In this document: piece by piece, positions 25,237 through 34,783 of the stretch
Numbering within the stretch: the stretch's first letter is position 1
How the letters are laid out: every line of letters starts with the position of its first letter
From: Methylophaga sp.
Lineage (GTDB): Bacteria; Pseudomonadota; Gammaproteobacteria; Nitrosococcales; Methylophagaceae
Assembly (NCBI RefSeq): GCF_009711715.1
Contig: NZ_VENF01000003.1
Span: forward strand, 150,223-214,222
Direction of reading: 5' to 3'
DNA: 64,000 nucleotides
Program-made: the position numbers and the translations under genes
Notes under the pieces: generated by a model
The model's database searches: none
What the model was told of the DNA's origin: nothing
The model's input: the letters and a program-made list of their open reading frames with translations, nothing else

Positions 25237-26058
25237 ATGAGCGATATTCAGAATATTATCGAAGAGGCGTTCGAGCGCCGTGCTGAAATCAACCCTGCCA
25301 ATGCTGACAGCGATGTCCGTAATGCGGTCAATGAAGCGCTAGCTATGCTGGACAACGGCAGCGCCCGGGTGGCTGAAAAACAAAATGGTGACTGGGTCGT
25401 CAACCAGTGGCTGAAAAAAGCCGTACTGCTGTCATTCCGTCTGAACGACAACCATCCGATGGCCGGCGGCGAAACCCAATACTTCGATAAAGTCGAACCC
25501 AAATTCGCCAACTTCTCTGAAGCCGATTTCAATAAGGCCGGGGTCCGTGTTGTCCCGCCCGCCGCTGTGCGTCGTGGTTCCTATATTGCGCCGGGCGTTG
25601 TACTGATGCCGTCTTACGTTAATATCGGCGCCTATGTCGACTCCGGCACCATGGTCGATACCTGGGCCACCGTCGGCAGCTGTGCCCAGATCGGTAAAAA
25701 CGTGCATCTGTCTGGCGGCGTTGGTATCGGTGGTGTGCTGGAACCGCTGCAGGCCGGTCCGACCATTATCGAGGACAACTGCTTTATCGGTGCCCGTTCT
25801 GAAGTCGTGGAAGGCGTCGTGGTGGAAGAGGGCTCTGTAATTTCCATGGGCGTTTACATCGGCCAGAGCACCAAGATTTTCAACCGCATGACCGGTGAAA
25901 TCACCTATGGCCGCATACCTGCCGGTTCGGTTGTAGTATCCGGTAATCTGCCATCCAAAGATGGCAGCTACAGCCTCTACTGCGCGGTGATCGTCAAACA
26001 GGTCGATGAGAAAACCCGTGGTAAAGTGGGTATCAACGAATTGTTGCGCGATATTTAA
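25237..26058 (+). CDS. dapD: 2,3,4,5-tetrahydropyridine-2,6-dicarboxylate N-succinyltransferase
   Basis: A 273-residue left-handed beta-helix enzyme that succinylates tetrahydrodipicolinate. [20 protein letters not shown] and [20 protein letters not shown] are conserved hexapeptide segments. The start at 25237 has GGAG 6 bases upstream. An ATG at 25225 lies before this site and is less likely. It follows dapC by 16 bases. Confidence 0.95.
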   Translation: MSDIQNIIEEAFERRAEINPANADSDVRNAVNEALAMLDNGSARVAEKQNGDWVVNQWLKKAVLLSFRLNDNHPMAGGETQYFDKVEPKFANFSEADFNKAGVRVVPPAAVRRGSYIAPGVVLMPSYVNIGAYVDSGTMVDTWATVGSCAQIGKNVHLSGGVGIGGVLEPLQAGPTIIEDNCFIGARSEVVEGVVVEEGSVISMGVYIGQSTKIFNRMTGEITYGRIPAGSVVVSGNLPSKDGSYSLYCAVIVKQVDEKTRGKVGINELLRDI

Positions 26059-26111
26059 TTCATCGTCTTTCAACAGGCTCTTAATTCCTTCCACAGGTAG
26101 GAAATCACTCT

Positions 26112-26136
26112 TGCCTCTCCACTCCCTGGAGAGGCA
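26112..26136. repeat. Short palindrome between dapD and the yffB-like gene
   Basis: TGCCTCTCC (26112-26120) and GGAGAGGCA (26128-26136) form a perfect 9-base stem, followed by GGGTGAGGAG. The sequence resembles the widespread intergenic repeat with CCCTCTCC/GGAGAGGG ends. It may be a REP-like remnant or an RNA processing site inside the dap operon. Confidence 0.5.
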
Positions 26137-26165
26137 GGGTGAGGAGACTAAATAAAAAAGAATCT

Positions 26166-26510
26166 ATGATTGTTTACGGCATCAAAAACTGCGATACAGT
26201 GAAAAAAGCGCGACGCTGGCTCGATGAGCATGGCGTCCACTACCAGTTTCATGATTTTCGTCAGGATGGGCTGGACGAGGCCACGATTCATCACTGGCTG
26301 CAATCGGTTGACTGGGAAACCCTGCTGAACAAGCGCGGCACCACCTGGCGCAAGCTTGACGATCCACGTAAAGACAATCTCGATCAGTCGACTGCTGTAG
26401 CATTAATGCTGGCTAATCCGACGCTGATTAAAAGACCCGTTGTTGCGTCTGACAATGGCTGTACAGTGGGCTTCAAAGAAGCTGACTTTGCCGACAAATT
26501 CGGGAAATAA
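26166..26510 (+). CDS. ArsC/Spx-family YffB-like protein
   Basis: A 114-residue thioredoxin-fold protein of the ArsC/Spx family. It has the single N-terminal cysteine of YffB ([19 protein letters not shown]9) and TTWRKLDD and [10 protein letters not shown] later. Such proteins neighbour dapE in many gammaproteobacteria, as here, 2 bases apart. They are not established arsenate reductases, in contrast to the arsC of the 4 kb cluster. The ATG at 26166 is chosen. A GTG at 26139 has no support. Confidence 0.87.
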   Translation: MIVYGIKNCDTVKKARRWLDEHGVHYQFHDFRQDGLDEATIHHWLQSVDWETLLNKRGTTWRKLDDPRKDNLDQSTAVALMLANPTLIKRPVVASDNGCTVGFKEADFADKFGK

Positions 26511-26512
26511 CG

Positions 26513-27643
26513 ATGTCTGATACTCTCGCACTGACCCAGGAACTGATTCGCCGCGACAGCGTTACGCCGGAAGATAAAGGCTGTCAGATTCTGCTGTCAG
26601 ATCGCCTCGCACCGTTGGGTTTCAAAGCCGAGCACATGTATTTTGAAGAGGTCGAGAACCTGTGGCTGCGTCGTGGCAACAGTGGCCCGGTCATTGCCTT
26701 TGCCGGCCACACCGACGTGGTCCCAACAGGCCCATTGGATAAATGGACTCATCCGCCCTTCGAGGCTGAAGTCGTTGACGGTATGTTATTTGGACGCGGC
26801 GCTGCCGATATGAAAGGCAGTATCGCTGCCATGGTCACCGCCTGTGAGCGTTTTGTCAGCCAACACCCGGAGCATGAGGGCAGTATCGCTTTTCTCATCA
26901 CCAGTGATGAGGAAGGTCCGGCGGTGAACGGTACCGTTAGAGTCATTGAAACCCTGCAAAGCCGTGGTGAAAACATTGACTGGTGTCTGGTCGGTGAACC
27001 CTCCAGCACGGAAAAAGTCGGGGATATTGTTAAAAATGGCCGCCGCGGCTCTTTGAACGGCAGACTGTCCGTCAAGGGTAAACAGGGTCATATCGCCTAT
27101 CCGCATCTGGCTTTAAACCCGATTCATCTGCTGGCACCGGCCTTAACCGAGCTCTGCAACATTGAATGGGATCAGGGCAATGCCGACTTTCCGCCTACCA
27201 GCTTTCAGGTGTCCAACCTCAATTCCGGCACCGGTGCGACCAATGTGATCCCCGGTACCGCCGAGATGGTATTTAATTTCCGTTTCTCCACTGAAGTCAC
27301 TCATGAGGAACTGCAAAGCCGGGTAGAAGCGGTGCTGAACAAGCATCAGCTGGACTATGAGCTGAAGTGGGAGCTTTCCGGTAAACCGTTCCGTACTGCC
27401 AGCGGTGAATTACTGGAAGCAGTGCAGCATGCTGTCAAAGCCGTCACCGGTTACGAAACAACCCTCTCAACCTCCGGTGGCACCTCAGACGGCCGCTTTA
27501 TTGCACCGACCGGTACCCAGGTCATAGAACTGGGTCCGCTCAATGCCACCATTCACCAGATTGATGAATGTGTCTCTGTCGCTGATCTTGACACTTTGTC
27601 GGAAATTTATGAGACTTTGCTGTCTCGGTTACTTATCAAGTAA
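26513..27643 (+). CDS. dapE: Succinyl-diaminopimelate desuccinylase
   Basis: A 376-residue zinc peptidase-fold enzyme that removes succinate from N-succinyl-[19 protein letters not shown] holds a metal His-Asp, [15 protein letters not shown] the bridging Asp, and [12 protein letters not shown] the catalytic Glu pair. [12 protein letters not shown] is near the C terminus. It closes the succinylase DAP run dapC-dapD-yffB-dapE. Confidence 0.96.
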   Translation: MSDTLALTQELIRRDSVTPEDKGCQILLSDRLAPLGFKAEHMYFEEVENLWLRRGNSGPVIAFAGHTDVVPTGPLDKWTHPPFEAEVVDGMLFGRGAADMKGSIAAMVTACERFVSQHPEHEGSIAFLITSDEEGPAVNGTVRVIETLQSRGENIDWCLVGEPSSTEKVGDIVKNGRRGSLNGRLSVKGKQGHIAYPHLALNPIHLLAPALTELCNIEWDQGNADFPPTSFQVSNLNSGTGATNVIPGTAEMVFNFRFSTEVTHEELQSRVEAVLNKHQLDYELKWELSGKPFRTASGELLEAVQHAVKAVTGYETTLSTSGGTSDGRFIAPTGTQVIELGPLNATIHQIDECVSVADLDTLSEIYETLLSRLLIK

Positions 27644-27651
27644 ATATCATC

Positions 27652-27942
27652 GTGTTCAACAGACATCTCAATCGACACACTATTTTTGCGCTGGCAGCGA
27701 TCGTGCTGCTGCTGCAGTCGTTTGCCGTCTGGCATGATGCCGAACATCCCTTCCACACTGCTGAAGTCCAGTGTGAACGCTTAAATGCGATTAATCATCT
27801 TCCTGTTGCCGACATCACGCCTGCCCTGACGGTCAGCCTGCAGACAGAAAGCATCGTTTTTGAATCGCCTGTCTATGCGTTTCAACTGCCGGCAACCAAT
27901 CGCCAACAACACGCTATCCGCGCCCCACCTGTTTTTTCCTGA
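27652..27942 (+). CDS. Small secreted or membrane-anchored protein upstream of TonB receptor
   Basis: A 96-residue protein I do not recognise. Residues 10-27 are hydrophobic (TIFALAAIVLLLQSFAVW), a signal peptide or anchor. Just after it stands HDAEHPFHTAEVQC, rich in His, Asp, Glu and Cys, which could bind a metal. It starts with GTG 8 bases after dapE. Similar short proteins with a histidine motif occur near metal transporters (DUF2946-like), but homology is not certain here. The TonB receptor follows by 154 bases. Confidence 0.5.
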   Translation: MFNRHLNRHTIFALAAIVLLLQSFAVWHDAEHPFHTAEVQCERLNAINHLPVADITPALTVSLQTESIVFESPVYAFQLPATNRQQHAIRAPPVFS

Positions 27943-28010
27943 AACACCGCCCTTTTGTTGAATTGAGGTCGTCGCATTGAAATGGCGATCTGCCCCGTCT
28001 GTGATGGTAA

Positions 28011-28060
28011 TTCAGTAACGGCCGCCGCGCTTATCGAGCCAGCGTTGCCTAATTACTGAA
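28011..28060 (+). promoter_or_regulatory. Structured leader before the TonB receptor gene
   Basis: TTCAGTAA (28011-28018) pairs with TTACTGAA (28053-28060), enclosing an inner CGCT/AGCG hairpin. It lies 37 bases before the receptor start. No cobalamin or other known riboswitch signature is seen. Confidence 0.3.
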
Positions 28061-28096
28061 CCAATGATCAGCGGGACGTGTGTATGAGGAAAAAAC

Positions 28097-30235
28097 ATGT
28101 TCCAGAAAAAACAGTCTGCACTGCTGATCAGTGCAATCGTTGCTACCCTGCCAGCCAGCGTTTTCGCGGCTTCAGACCATCAAACCGAAAAACCGGTTGA
28201 AATTCCCAGTCTGACGGTCACCGCCGATCCGCTGGGTGCCCGAACCGCTGATGAGCTTATCTTTCCAGTCACTGTACTGGCTGATGAAGAGTTGGATAAA
28301 CACCGTGCCGCCACTTTGGGTGAAACTCTGAATAGCGTGCCGGGCGTTTCCAACTCTGATTTCGGTCCCGGTGTTGGTCGCCCGGTAGTCCGCGGCCTGC
28401 AGGGCTCACGGGTTCAGGTCCTGGAAGACGGTCTGAAAACAGTCGATGTCTCAGGTGAAGGCGGTGATCACACTGTCGCCATTGATCCGGGTCGCGCCGA
28501 GCAAATCGAAGTCTTCCGCGGCCCTGCCACCCTGTTGTTTGGCAGCGGTGCCGCCGGCGGTGTCATCAATGTCAAGAGTGGCCGTTTTGATCCCGAATTC
28601 GGCGACGCGCCCCGCGTCAATGGACAGCTGGGCTATGGTTATAACGGCAATGAGCGCCAGGGCAACATCGGCCTTGAACTACCGGTTACTGACAACTTTG
28701 TATTACGCACTGATTACGGTCTGCGTCGCAGCCACGATTTTGATATCGATGGTTACCAGCAAATCGGTCAGACAAGTGGTGACAAAGATACCCTGCAGAA
28801 CAGTGACGCTGTCAGTGATAGCTTCTCGGTAACCGGCCTGTACAAAGGAGACTGGGGCCATGCCGGCCTGGGTTATAGCCGCTGGCGCACGGATTACGGT
28901 ATTCCTGAAGTCTTCCTGGGTGAAGGTGAAGAGGAACAGGAGCGTATTCATGCCGATTACGATCGCGTCGATTTCCGTAGCGAATTGAACAACCCGCTGC
29001 CGGGCTTCAGCACTGCCCGGCTGAAACTCGCTCATACCGAGTTCAACCAGCAGGAAGTCGGGAGTGAATTCTTTAATGGTGAACTGGAAGAACGTGGTGT
29101 GGAAACCGAATTCACCAACGACGAGACAGAAGCCCGTCTGGAACTGGTTCATAACCCTATCGGGCTATGGCAGGGTGTGATCGGTCTGCAGTTGAATAAC
29201 CGTGAGTTCGGTGCCGAGGGTGCCGGGCATGGTCATGGCGGACATGGTGGCGATGGTTTCTATATCCGAGATAATGACACCCGTTCAATGGGTGTATTTG
29301 CACTGGAAGAATTACCGACCGACTTCGGCCGACTCGAATTTGCGGCCCGGGTGGATCATGTTCGTTCTGATCCGGTCACGCTCGATGAAGAACGTCATAT
29401 CGATCTGCCAAGCGGTGAAGAACTGCATCAGGAAGCCAATCTGGGTAGCCGCAGCTTCACCCCGTTCAGTCTCTCAGCCGGTTCAATTATTGATCTGGAT
29501 GAAAATCATCACCTGCGTCTGGCCGTCACCCGTTCTGAACGGGCACCATCTGCTGAACAGCTGTATGCCTTTGGTGCACATGCTGCTTCCGGCACGGTTG
29601 AAGTCGGTGATACCGGTCTGGATGAAGAGACTTACACCAACTTTGAAATCGGTCTGGATCGTCATGCCGGGGCTTTCCGTTTTGATACCACCCTGTTCTA
29701 TAACTATGTGCAGGACTTTATCTATCTGGCCTCACGCGATGACGGCACCGGCAATCCGGTCATGATTGACGGTGATACCCTGGTTTTCAACCAGCAGGAT
29801 GATGCCCGCTTCTATGGTGCTGAATTCACCGCTGCCTGGGATGTGAAACAGGGTGCCGTACCGGTCACCCTGCGCCTGTCCGGCGATTATGTCCGTGCCA
29901 AGCTGGATAATGGTGACAACCTGCCGCGAATCAGTCCGGGGAGACTGGGCTTTGGCGTCGATACTGCCTACCAGGACTGGTCGCTCAGTGTGGATTACCG
30001 CCATGTGTTCAGACAGAGCAAAAGCTCAGCACTTGAATCAGATACCGATGGCTACGACCTGCTGTCATTGAATGCCAGTTGGGCACCTGACAGCCTGAAA
30101 GGCGCCGAGGTATTTGTTCAGGGCCGCAACCTGCTCAATGAGGATGGTCGTCGTCATCAAAGCTTCCTCAAGGATGAAGCACCAATCATCGGTCGCACTG
30201 TGATGACCGGTATTCGCTTTGATTTCGGCGGCTGA
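28097..30235 (+). CDS. TonB-dependent outer-membrane receptor, ZnuD-like
   Basis: A 712-residue receptor. The signal peptide ends near VFAASD (residue 25). A TonB-box-like stretch IPSLTVTADPL follows. The plug domain spans about 45-160 (VPGVSNSDFGPGVGRPVVRG, FRGPATLLFGSGAAGGVINV). The barrel ends with aromatic FDFGG. A loop at about residues 377-388 reads GHGHGGHGGDG, a histidine-rich segment as in zinc receptors of the ZnuD type. Zinc or another metal is the likely cargo, which is inference. GAGG precedes the ATG. Confidence 0.85.
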   Translation: MFQKKQSALLISAIVATLPASVFAASDHQTEKPVEIPSLTVTADPLGARTADELIFPVTVLADEELDKHRAATLGETLNSVPGVSNSDFGPGVGRPVVRGLQGSRVQVLEDGLKTVDVSGEGGDHTVAIDPGRAEQIEVFRGPATLLFGSGAAGGVINVKSGRFDPEFGDAPRVNGQLGYGYNGNERQGNIGLELPVTDNFVLRTDYGLRRSHDFDIDGYQQIGQTSGDKDTLQNSDAVSDSFSVTGLYKGDWGHAGLGYSRWRTDYGIPEVFLGEGEEEQERIHADYDRVDFRSELNNPLPGFSTARLKLAHTEFNQQEVGSEFFNGELEERGVETEFTNDETEARLELVHNPIGLWQGVIGLQLNNREFGAEGAGHGHGGHGGDGFYIRDNDTRSMGVFALEELPTDFGRLEFAARVDHVRSDPVTLDEERHIDLPSGEELHQEANLGSRSFTPFSLSAGSIIDLDENHHLRLAVTRSERAPSAEQLYAFGAHAASGTVEVGDTGLDEETYTNFEIGLDRHAGAFRFDTTLFYNYVQDFIYLASRDDGTGNPVMIDGDTLVFNQQDDARFYGAEFTAAWDVKQGAVPVTLRLSGDYVRAKLDNGDNLPRISPGRLGFGVDTAYQDWSLSVDYRHVFRQSKSSALESDTDGYDLLSLNASWAPDSLKGAEVFVQGRNLLNEDGRRHQSFLKDEAPIIGRTVMTGIRFDFGG

Positions 30236-30247
30236 TAAACCGGGTAA

Positions 30248-30277
30248 AGCTGCAGCCGCCGGTCGGCGGCTGCAGTT
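30248..30277. terminator. Hairpin after the TonB receptor gene
   Basis: CTGCAGCCGCC-GGTC-GGCGGCTGCAG is a perfect 11-base stem only 14 bases after the stop. Only two Ts follow, so it is a probable but atypical terminator. Confidence 0.6.
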
Positions 30278-30344
30278 AAGCACTCAGGCATCAGCGCTGC
30301 AAATTTGCTAGATTAGTGGATGATTCCAACACAAGGAAATGGGC

Positions 30345-30689
30345 ATGGCAGATAAAGAGCAAAACAGTCAGAATACAGCCAAGATTGTCTATCTGCTGTT
30401 TCTGGTCAATATCTTTATTCAGTTTCTGGGCATCATCGGCGTCATTATCGCTTATGTAAACAAAGACGATGCACCGGCCTGGTTGCAGACACATTATCAG
30501 TTCCAGATCCGAACCTTCTGGATTGGTTTGCTGTATCTGTTTATCGGCGTCATCCTGGCGATGGCAGTGGTCGGTTATTTTATCTTGCTGTTCTGGGTGA
30601 TCTGGGTTATCGTCCGCTGCGTTAAAGGTATGAAGTATCTGGACCAGAACCAGGCTTATCCCAACCCGACAACCTGGCTTTTCTCCTAG
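30345..30689 (+). CDS. DUF4870-like small membrane protein
   Basis: A 114-residue protein with three or four hydrophobic segments (about 13-35, 50-70, 72-95). YVNKDDAPAWLQTHYQFQIRTFW and a C-terminal cytoplasmic tail (VKGMKYLDQNQAYPNP) match the DUF4870/Tic20-like membrane protein group. The function is unknown. The start at 30345 has AAGGAA 6 bases upstream. A terminator follows directly. Confidence 0.75.
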   Translation: MADKEQNSQNTAKIVYLLFLVNIFIQFLGIIGVIIAYVNKDDAPAWLQTHYQFQIRTFWIGLLYLFIGVILAMAVVGYFILLFWVIWVIVRCVKGMKYLDQNQAYPNPTTWLFS

Positions 30690-30704
30690 CCAGAGTTTGA
30701 AAAC

Positions 30705-30730
30705 ACCGCGCTTCGGCGCGGTATTTTATT
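30705..30730. terminator. Rho-independent terminator
   Basis: ACCGCGC-TTCG-GCGCGGT followed by ATTTTATT. It ends the small membrane protein gene and overlaps the 3' end of the convergent SDR gene. Confidence 0.8.
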
Positions 30731-31487
30731 CCCGGTGAAAAGACATCGGCCCATTCGCTTCATGAGTGGGCATCAGTTCCATTGTAGTCACATTGACATG
30801 TTCCGGCGTATTCACCAGCCACCAGACGGTATTGGCAACATCCTCAGCGCGCAGGGCAACGGTACCCTCGTAGACTTTGTCAGCACGGCTTTTGTCATCC
30901 TTGAAACGCACCAGCGAAAACTCGGTTTCGGCATTGCCCGGCTCAATATTCGTCACCCTGACATTGCTGCCCAGCAGATCGGCTCTGACTGCCAGTGAAA
31001 ACTGACGAACAAAGGCCTTGGTGCCACAATAGACATTGCCGCCGGGGTAAGGCCAGTTGCCGGCTACCGAGCCGATATTGATAATGTAACCCGCCTTGCG
31101 TTCGACCATATTCGGTAATACTGACCGGGTACAATAAAGCAGGCCCTTGATATTGGTATCCACCATGCTTTCCCAGTCATCAAGCCGGGTTTCATGGGCA
31201 GGCTCCAGCCCCAGCGCCAGTCCGGCATTATTGATCAACACATCGATCTGACTGAATGATCGGGGCAAGCTGGAAAAAGCCTGCTCCACCGCTTGTCTGT
31301 CACTGACATCGAAACAACAGGTATGGGTTTTTTCTGCACCGCCCAGTGCCTGTTGCAATTCATCCAGCCGCTGCTGTCTGCGACCGGTGATAATCAGCCG
31401 CCAGCCCTTGTCGGCAAATAGCCGGGCACAGGCTTCACCGAAACCGGAAGTGGCACCGGTAATCATGATGACAGGAGATGTACTCAT
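30726..31487 (-). CDS. ydfG: YdfG-like short-chain dehydrogenase
   Basis: A 253-residue classical SDR. The cofactor motif is ITGATSGFGEACARLF, the NAG motif is VLINNAGLALG, the catalytic Ser is in NIGSVAGNWPYPG and the Tyr-Lys pair is in NVYCGTKAFVRQ. The C-terminal EHVNVTTMELMPT matches YdfG, an NADP-dependent 3-hydroxy acid (serine-type) dehydrogenase. The ATG at 31487 has GAGGAT upstream. It follows the class V aminotransferase by 9 bases, consistent with amino acid/hydroxyacid metabolism. Confidence 0.88.
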   Translation of the reverse strand: MSTSPVIMITGATSGFGEACARLFADKGWRLIITGRRQQRLDELQQALGGAEKTHTCCFDVSDRQAVEQAFSSLPRSFSQIDVLINNAGLALGLEPAHETRLDDWESMVDTNIKGLLYCTRSVLPNMVERKAGYIINIGSVAGNWPYPGGNVYCGTKAFVRQFSLAVRADLLGSNVRVTNIEPGNAETEFSLVRFKDDKSRADKVYEGTVALRAEDVANTVWWLVNTPEHVNVTTMELMPTHEANGPMSFHRE

Positions 31488-31496
31488 CACGGATCC

Positions 31497-32690
31497 TCAG
31501 TTTTCCTCATTATGATAAATAACATTGGCCGCAGCCACGGCAGCGCCCTGATTAATTTCGACGCCCATACTGCAGAGCACATTATCCAGCGCGCCCAGAC
31601 ACAAGAGCACATTTTTCTTATTCGCTGAATGGCCCATCAGACCGATGCGCCAGACCCGGCCTGCCATGGCACCGAGGCCAGCACCAATTTCAAGCTGATA
31701 GTCATTCAGCAGATGACTGCGCACGGCAGCGTCATCGACCCCGGCGGGAATTGTTACCGAATTCAGTTGCGGCAGACGATAGGTTTCCTCGACCAGGAAA
31801 TTCATGCCCATCGCTTCGATACCGGCTTTCAGTGCATGATGGTGCAGCCGATGTCGTGCCCAGGCCGCTTCCAGTCCTTCTTCCCGCAGCATCAGCAGTG
31901 CTTCGTGAAGACCATACAGCGCATTAATCGGTGCCGTATGATGATAAGCCCGCTTACTGCCCTCACCCCAGTAGCCCATCACCAGGTTCAAATCCAGAAA
32001 CCAGGACTGAACTTTGCTTTTGCGGTTTCTGATGACTTCAGCTGCTTTTTCACTGAAACTCACCGGCGCCAGGCCCGGCGTACATGACAGGCATTTCTGG
32101 CTCCCCGAATAGACTGCATCGATACCCCACTCATCGATTTTTACGGGGATACCGCCCAGCGATGTCACCGTATCCATGATCGTCAGACAGTCATGTTTCC
32201 GCGCCAGTTTGGCAATCGACTCGGCATCAGATCGGGCACCGGTTGACGTCTCAGCATGGACAAAAGCCACCAGCCTGGCTTCAGGATGGGCTTCCAGTGC
32301 ATCAGCCAGCTTATCCAGTGATACCGGCCTGCCCCACTCATTTTCGACCATCACCGACGTGGCACCACAGCGCTCGACATTTTCTTTCATGCGGCCGCCA
32401 AATACACCGTTCTGACAAACAATCGCCGTATCCCCCGGCTCGAGCAGGTTGGCAAAACAGGTTTCCATACCGGCTGATCCCGGAGCTGATACCGGGAAGG
32501 TCAGTGGATTATCTGTCTGAAAGGCATACTGAAGCAGATGCTTCATTTCATTCATCATGCCGATAAAAGCCGGATCCAGATGTCCGATGGTCGGGCGGGC
32601 CAGCGCTTGCAGGATGCGCGGGTTGACGTCAGACGGACCGGGCCCCATCAGGGTGCGTTGTGGTGGATAAAATGACTTGGCTGTGGTCAT
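31497..32690 (-). CDS. Class V aminotransferase (alanine/serine-glyoxylate type)
   Basis: A 397-residue PLP enzyme of the class V fold. [16 protein letters not shown] at the start, [12 protein letters not shown] and the Schiff-base lysine in [16 protein letters not shown] near residue 198 match alanine-glyoxylate and serine-glyoxylate aminotransferases. [11 protein letters not shown] lies near the C terminus. It would interconvert glyoxylate with glycine using alanine or serine. With ydfG downstream and purU upstream, the region points to C1/serine/glycine metabolism, which is inference. Confidence 0.88.
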   Translation of the reverse strand: MTTAKSFYPPQRTLMGPGPSDVNPRILQALARPTIGHLDPAFIGMMNEMKHLLQYAFQTDNPLTFPVSAPGSAGMETCFANLLEPGDTAIVCQNGVFGGRMKENVERCGATSVMVENEWGRPVSLDKLADALEAHPEARLVAFVHAETSTGARSDAESIAKLARKHDCLTIMDTVTSLGGIPVKIDEWGIDAVYSGSQKCLSCTPGLAPVSFSEKAAEVIRNRKSKVQSWFLDLNLVMGYWGEGSKRAYHHTAPINALYGLHEALLMLREEGLEAAWARHRLHHHALKAGIEAMGMNFLVEETYRLPQLNSVTIPAGVDDAAVRSHLLNDYQLEIGAGLGAMAGRVWRIGLMGHSANKKNVLLCLGALDNVLCSMGVEINQGAAVAAANVIYHNEEN

Positions 32691-32710
32691 AGATGCCTCT
32701 TCAGCTTATA

Positions 32711-33568
32711 TCAGGCGCCCTCGGAAAAGACGATGGTTCTGCGACCGCTGATAATAATACGGTGCTCGATATGCGCTTTTACCGCTCTGGCCAACACCAG
32801 TCTTTCGATATCTTTACCGATCATGACCAGATCTTCCGGGCTGTTGTCGTGCATGACTCTTTCTACATCCTGCTCAATAATCGGGCCTTCATCAAGCTCT
32901 GCCGTCGCATAGTGCGCGGTCGCACCAATCAGTTTAACGCCACGATCATAGGCCTGATGATACGGCCTCGCCCCCTGGAAGGCAGGCAGAAAGCCATGAT
33001 GGATATTAATGACACGGCCGGCGAATTCCTTAACAAACTGTTCCGACAGGAGCTGCCTATAACGCGCCATCACGACCAAATCGATCTGGTATTCTTTCAG
33101 CAGCTTCTTGATTTCCGCTTCCTGCTGCGCTTTGGTATCTTTCGTGATGGGCAGATGATAGAAAGGCTTGTCGAACTGACGCGCCATATATTCCAGATCA
33201 GCATGATTACCGATGATCAGTGGAATCTCACATTTGAGTTCGCCTTCCAGCTCTCGAAGCAACAAATCATAACCGCAGTGGGAGGCACGGGTGACCATCA
33301 GAGCCACGCGGTAGGGTTTCGTGCTGTATCGAACCGACCAGGTCAGGTTCATTGGCCGGGCAAACTGTTCAAACTCGCTCTCAAGCTGCGCCGCTGGCAT
33401 CTGCCCCTCGTCCTCCAGCCTGATTCGCATAAAGTACTGGCCGTTCTCGACATCGGTGTACTGCTGACAATGCAGAATATTAAACTCACGTTGGGCAAAA
33501 AACCCGGTGATGCCCGCCACCAGTCCCTTGCGGTCGGGGCATTGAACCAGGAAAACAATCGCGCTCAT
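32711..33568 (-). CDS. purU: Formyltetrahydrofolate deformylase
   Basis: A 285-residue enzyme that hydrolyses 10-formyl-THF to formate and THF. The N-terminal ACT domain (residues 1-80, FLVQCPDRKGLVAGITGFF) is followed by a formyltransferase domain. In that domain NIHHGFLPAFQGARPYHQA carries the active-site Asn-His and TAELDEGPIIEQD the Asp. The start at 33568 has GGAAAG upstream. A 13-residue longer frame has no support. It follows the MazG-like gene by about 57 bases. Confidence 0.95.
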   Translation of the reverse strand: MSAIVFLVQCPDRKGLVAGITGFFAQREFNILHCQQYTDVENGQYFMRIRLEDEGQMPAAQLESEFEQFARPMNLTWSVRYSTKPYRVALMVTRASHCGYDLLLRELEGELKCEIPLIIGNHADLEYMARQFDKPFYHLPITKDTKAQQEAEIKKLLKEYQIDLVVMARYRQLLSEQFVKEFAGRVINIHHGFLPAFQGARPYHQAYDRGVKLIGATAHYATAELDEGPIIEQDVERVMHDNSPEDLVMIGKDIERLVLARAVKAHIEHRIIISGRRTIVFSEGA

Positions 33569-33625
33569 TTCAGTCTTTCCATAAAGGCGGCAAGGCCGCT
33601 TTGCCAAATGCCAAATCCTACCTGA

Positions 33626-33976
33626 TTATTCATACTCGTTGTACTTATCAGCACGGCCTTTGACTCTGTCTTTGGGATACTTGGCCGCATTCTTGATCAT
33701 CTTGTTTTTCACCACCTGATTCAGATCTATACCCAGATCATGGCAGAGGTAACTCAGATAAACAGCGACATCCGCAATCTCATCTTCCAGCTTCTCACGT
33801 TTATCTGAGGCCAGCATTTCACTGACTTCCTGCTTGTTACGCCACTGGAACCACTCCAGCAGTTCTGCCGCTTCGATAGATAAAGAAATCGCAATATCCT
33901 TGGGGTTATGAAACTGCTCCCAGTCGCGCTCCTTGCGAAACTGAATCAGTTCCTGCAGTAAGCTTTTTTCAATCAT
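33626..33976 (-). CDS. MazG-like nucleotide pyrophosphohydrolase
   Basis: A 116-residue all-alpha NTP pyrophosphatase (RS21-C6/dCTPase-like). The metal-binding pattern is EAAELLEWFQW near residue 36 and EDEIADVAVYLSYL near residue 67. WEQFHNPKDIAISLSIEAAE is the family opening. It probably removes damaged or excess nucleotides. The start at 33976 overlaps the stop of the esterase gene by 8 bases. The longer frame to 34027 lies inside that gene. Confidence 0.87.
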   Translation of the reverse strand: MIEKSLLQELIQFRKERDWEQFHNPKDIAISLSIEAAELLEWFQWRNKQEVSEMLASDKREKLEDEIADVAVYLSYLCHDLGIDLNQVVKNKMIKNAAKYPKDRVKGRADKYNEYE

Positions 33977-34733
33977 GGCGTAAGAAGTCCTCAACGACTT
34001 GTTTGAACTGTTGGGGCCGTTCGGCATGTACCCAGTGTCCCGCTTTCTCGATGGCCTGGAATTGCGCCTGCGGAAAATGCCGTTTAATCAGGCTTCTGTC
34101 TTCTTCTGTGACATAGTCTGACTGGGCACCGTAGACAAAGAGGCTGCTGGCAGACACTGTCTTATCCTCGCACACCGGGGCCATCAATTGCTGATAATTG
34201 GCTTTCAATGCCGGCAGATTAATTCGCCAGTAAAGCCCGTCGTCATCGGCCTGCAGGTTCATCAGCAGAAACTGGCGAACACTCTTATCCCTGACCTTGT
34301 CCGCTAAGGCTTCATCCACCGCCGCCCGTGAGTCCAGGCTTTTCAGATCCAGCGCCAGCATCGCATCCATCAGCGGCGTGTGTTCACTGAAGTAGCGCCG
34401 TGGCGCGATATCGACCACGACCAGTTTATCGATCCAGGCAGATTGCTCGGCCGCAAATTGCATGGCCACCTTACCTCCCAGCGAGTGCCCCAGCAGATGC
34501 AGCTTGTGCAGACCCAAATCACCGCACAACTGTTCAATATCCGCCGCCATGCTGCTGAAGTCCTGAACATCACTGTGAGGAGAGCGGCCATGGTTACGCA
34601 GATCGACACTGATAACACGGTAAAACCGGGAAAAATATCTGGCCATGCTACGCCAGTTATCGGAAGAACCGAACAGGCCGTGGATAATCAGTAAGGGATG
34701 TCCCTCGCCGGTGTCTTGGTATTGCAATTTCAT
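33969..34733 (-). CDS. ybfF: YbfF-like alpha/beta hydrolase
   Basis: A 254-residue esterase. The oxyanion region is LIIHGLFGSSDNWRSMARY, the nucleophile is the Ser in LLGHSLGGKVAMQFA near residue 91 and the His is in KAGHWVHAERP near residue 235. The overall pattern matches YbfF (acyl-CoA/esterase activity reported in the family). The physiological substrate is unknown. It forms a two-gene unit with the MazG-like protein. Confidence 0.86.
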   Translation of the reverse strand: MKLQYQDTGEGHPLLIIHGLFGSSDNWRSMARYFSRFYRVISVDLRNHGRSPHSDVQDFSSMAADIEQLCGDLGLHKLHLLGHSLGGKVAMQFAAEQSAWIDKLVVVDIAPRRYFSEHTPLMDAMLALDLKSLDSRAAVDEALADKVRDKSVRQFLLMNLQADDDGLYWRINLPALKANYQQLMAPVCEDKTVSASSLFVYGAQSDYVTEEDRSLIKRHFPQAQFQAIEKAGHWVHAERPQQFKQVVEDFLRHD

Positions 34734-34751
34734 GGCGTGCTGCTTGAAAGA

Positions 34752-34757
34752 TATAAT
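34752..34757 (+). promoter_or_regulatory. -10 hexamer before the 58-residue small gene
   Basis: A perfect TATAAT at 34752-34757 lies 27 bases before the GTG start. The -35 is poor, but the position fits a short-leader promoter. Confidence 0.45.
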
Positions 34758-34783
34758 GTTGAATTATTTAACGGGAGTATAAC

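Noticed and set aside
26166..26510. Second arsenate reductase
   Set aside because: The protein is the YffB/Spx branch linked to dapE, not to the arsenic operon, so arsenate reduction is not supported.
27943..28096. Cobalamin riboswitch before the TonB receptor
   Set aside because: The conserved core of the cobalamin element is not present; only a generic hairpin is seen.
32693..33625. Plus-strand open frame of 310 codons over purU
   Set aside because: Shadow of purU, whose ACT and formyltransferase motifs are clear on the minus strand.
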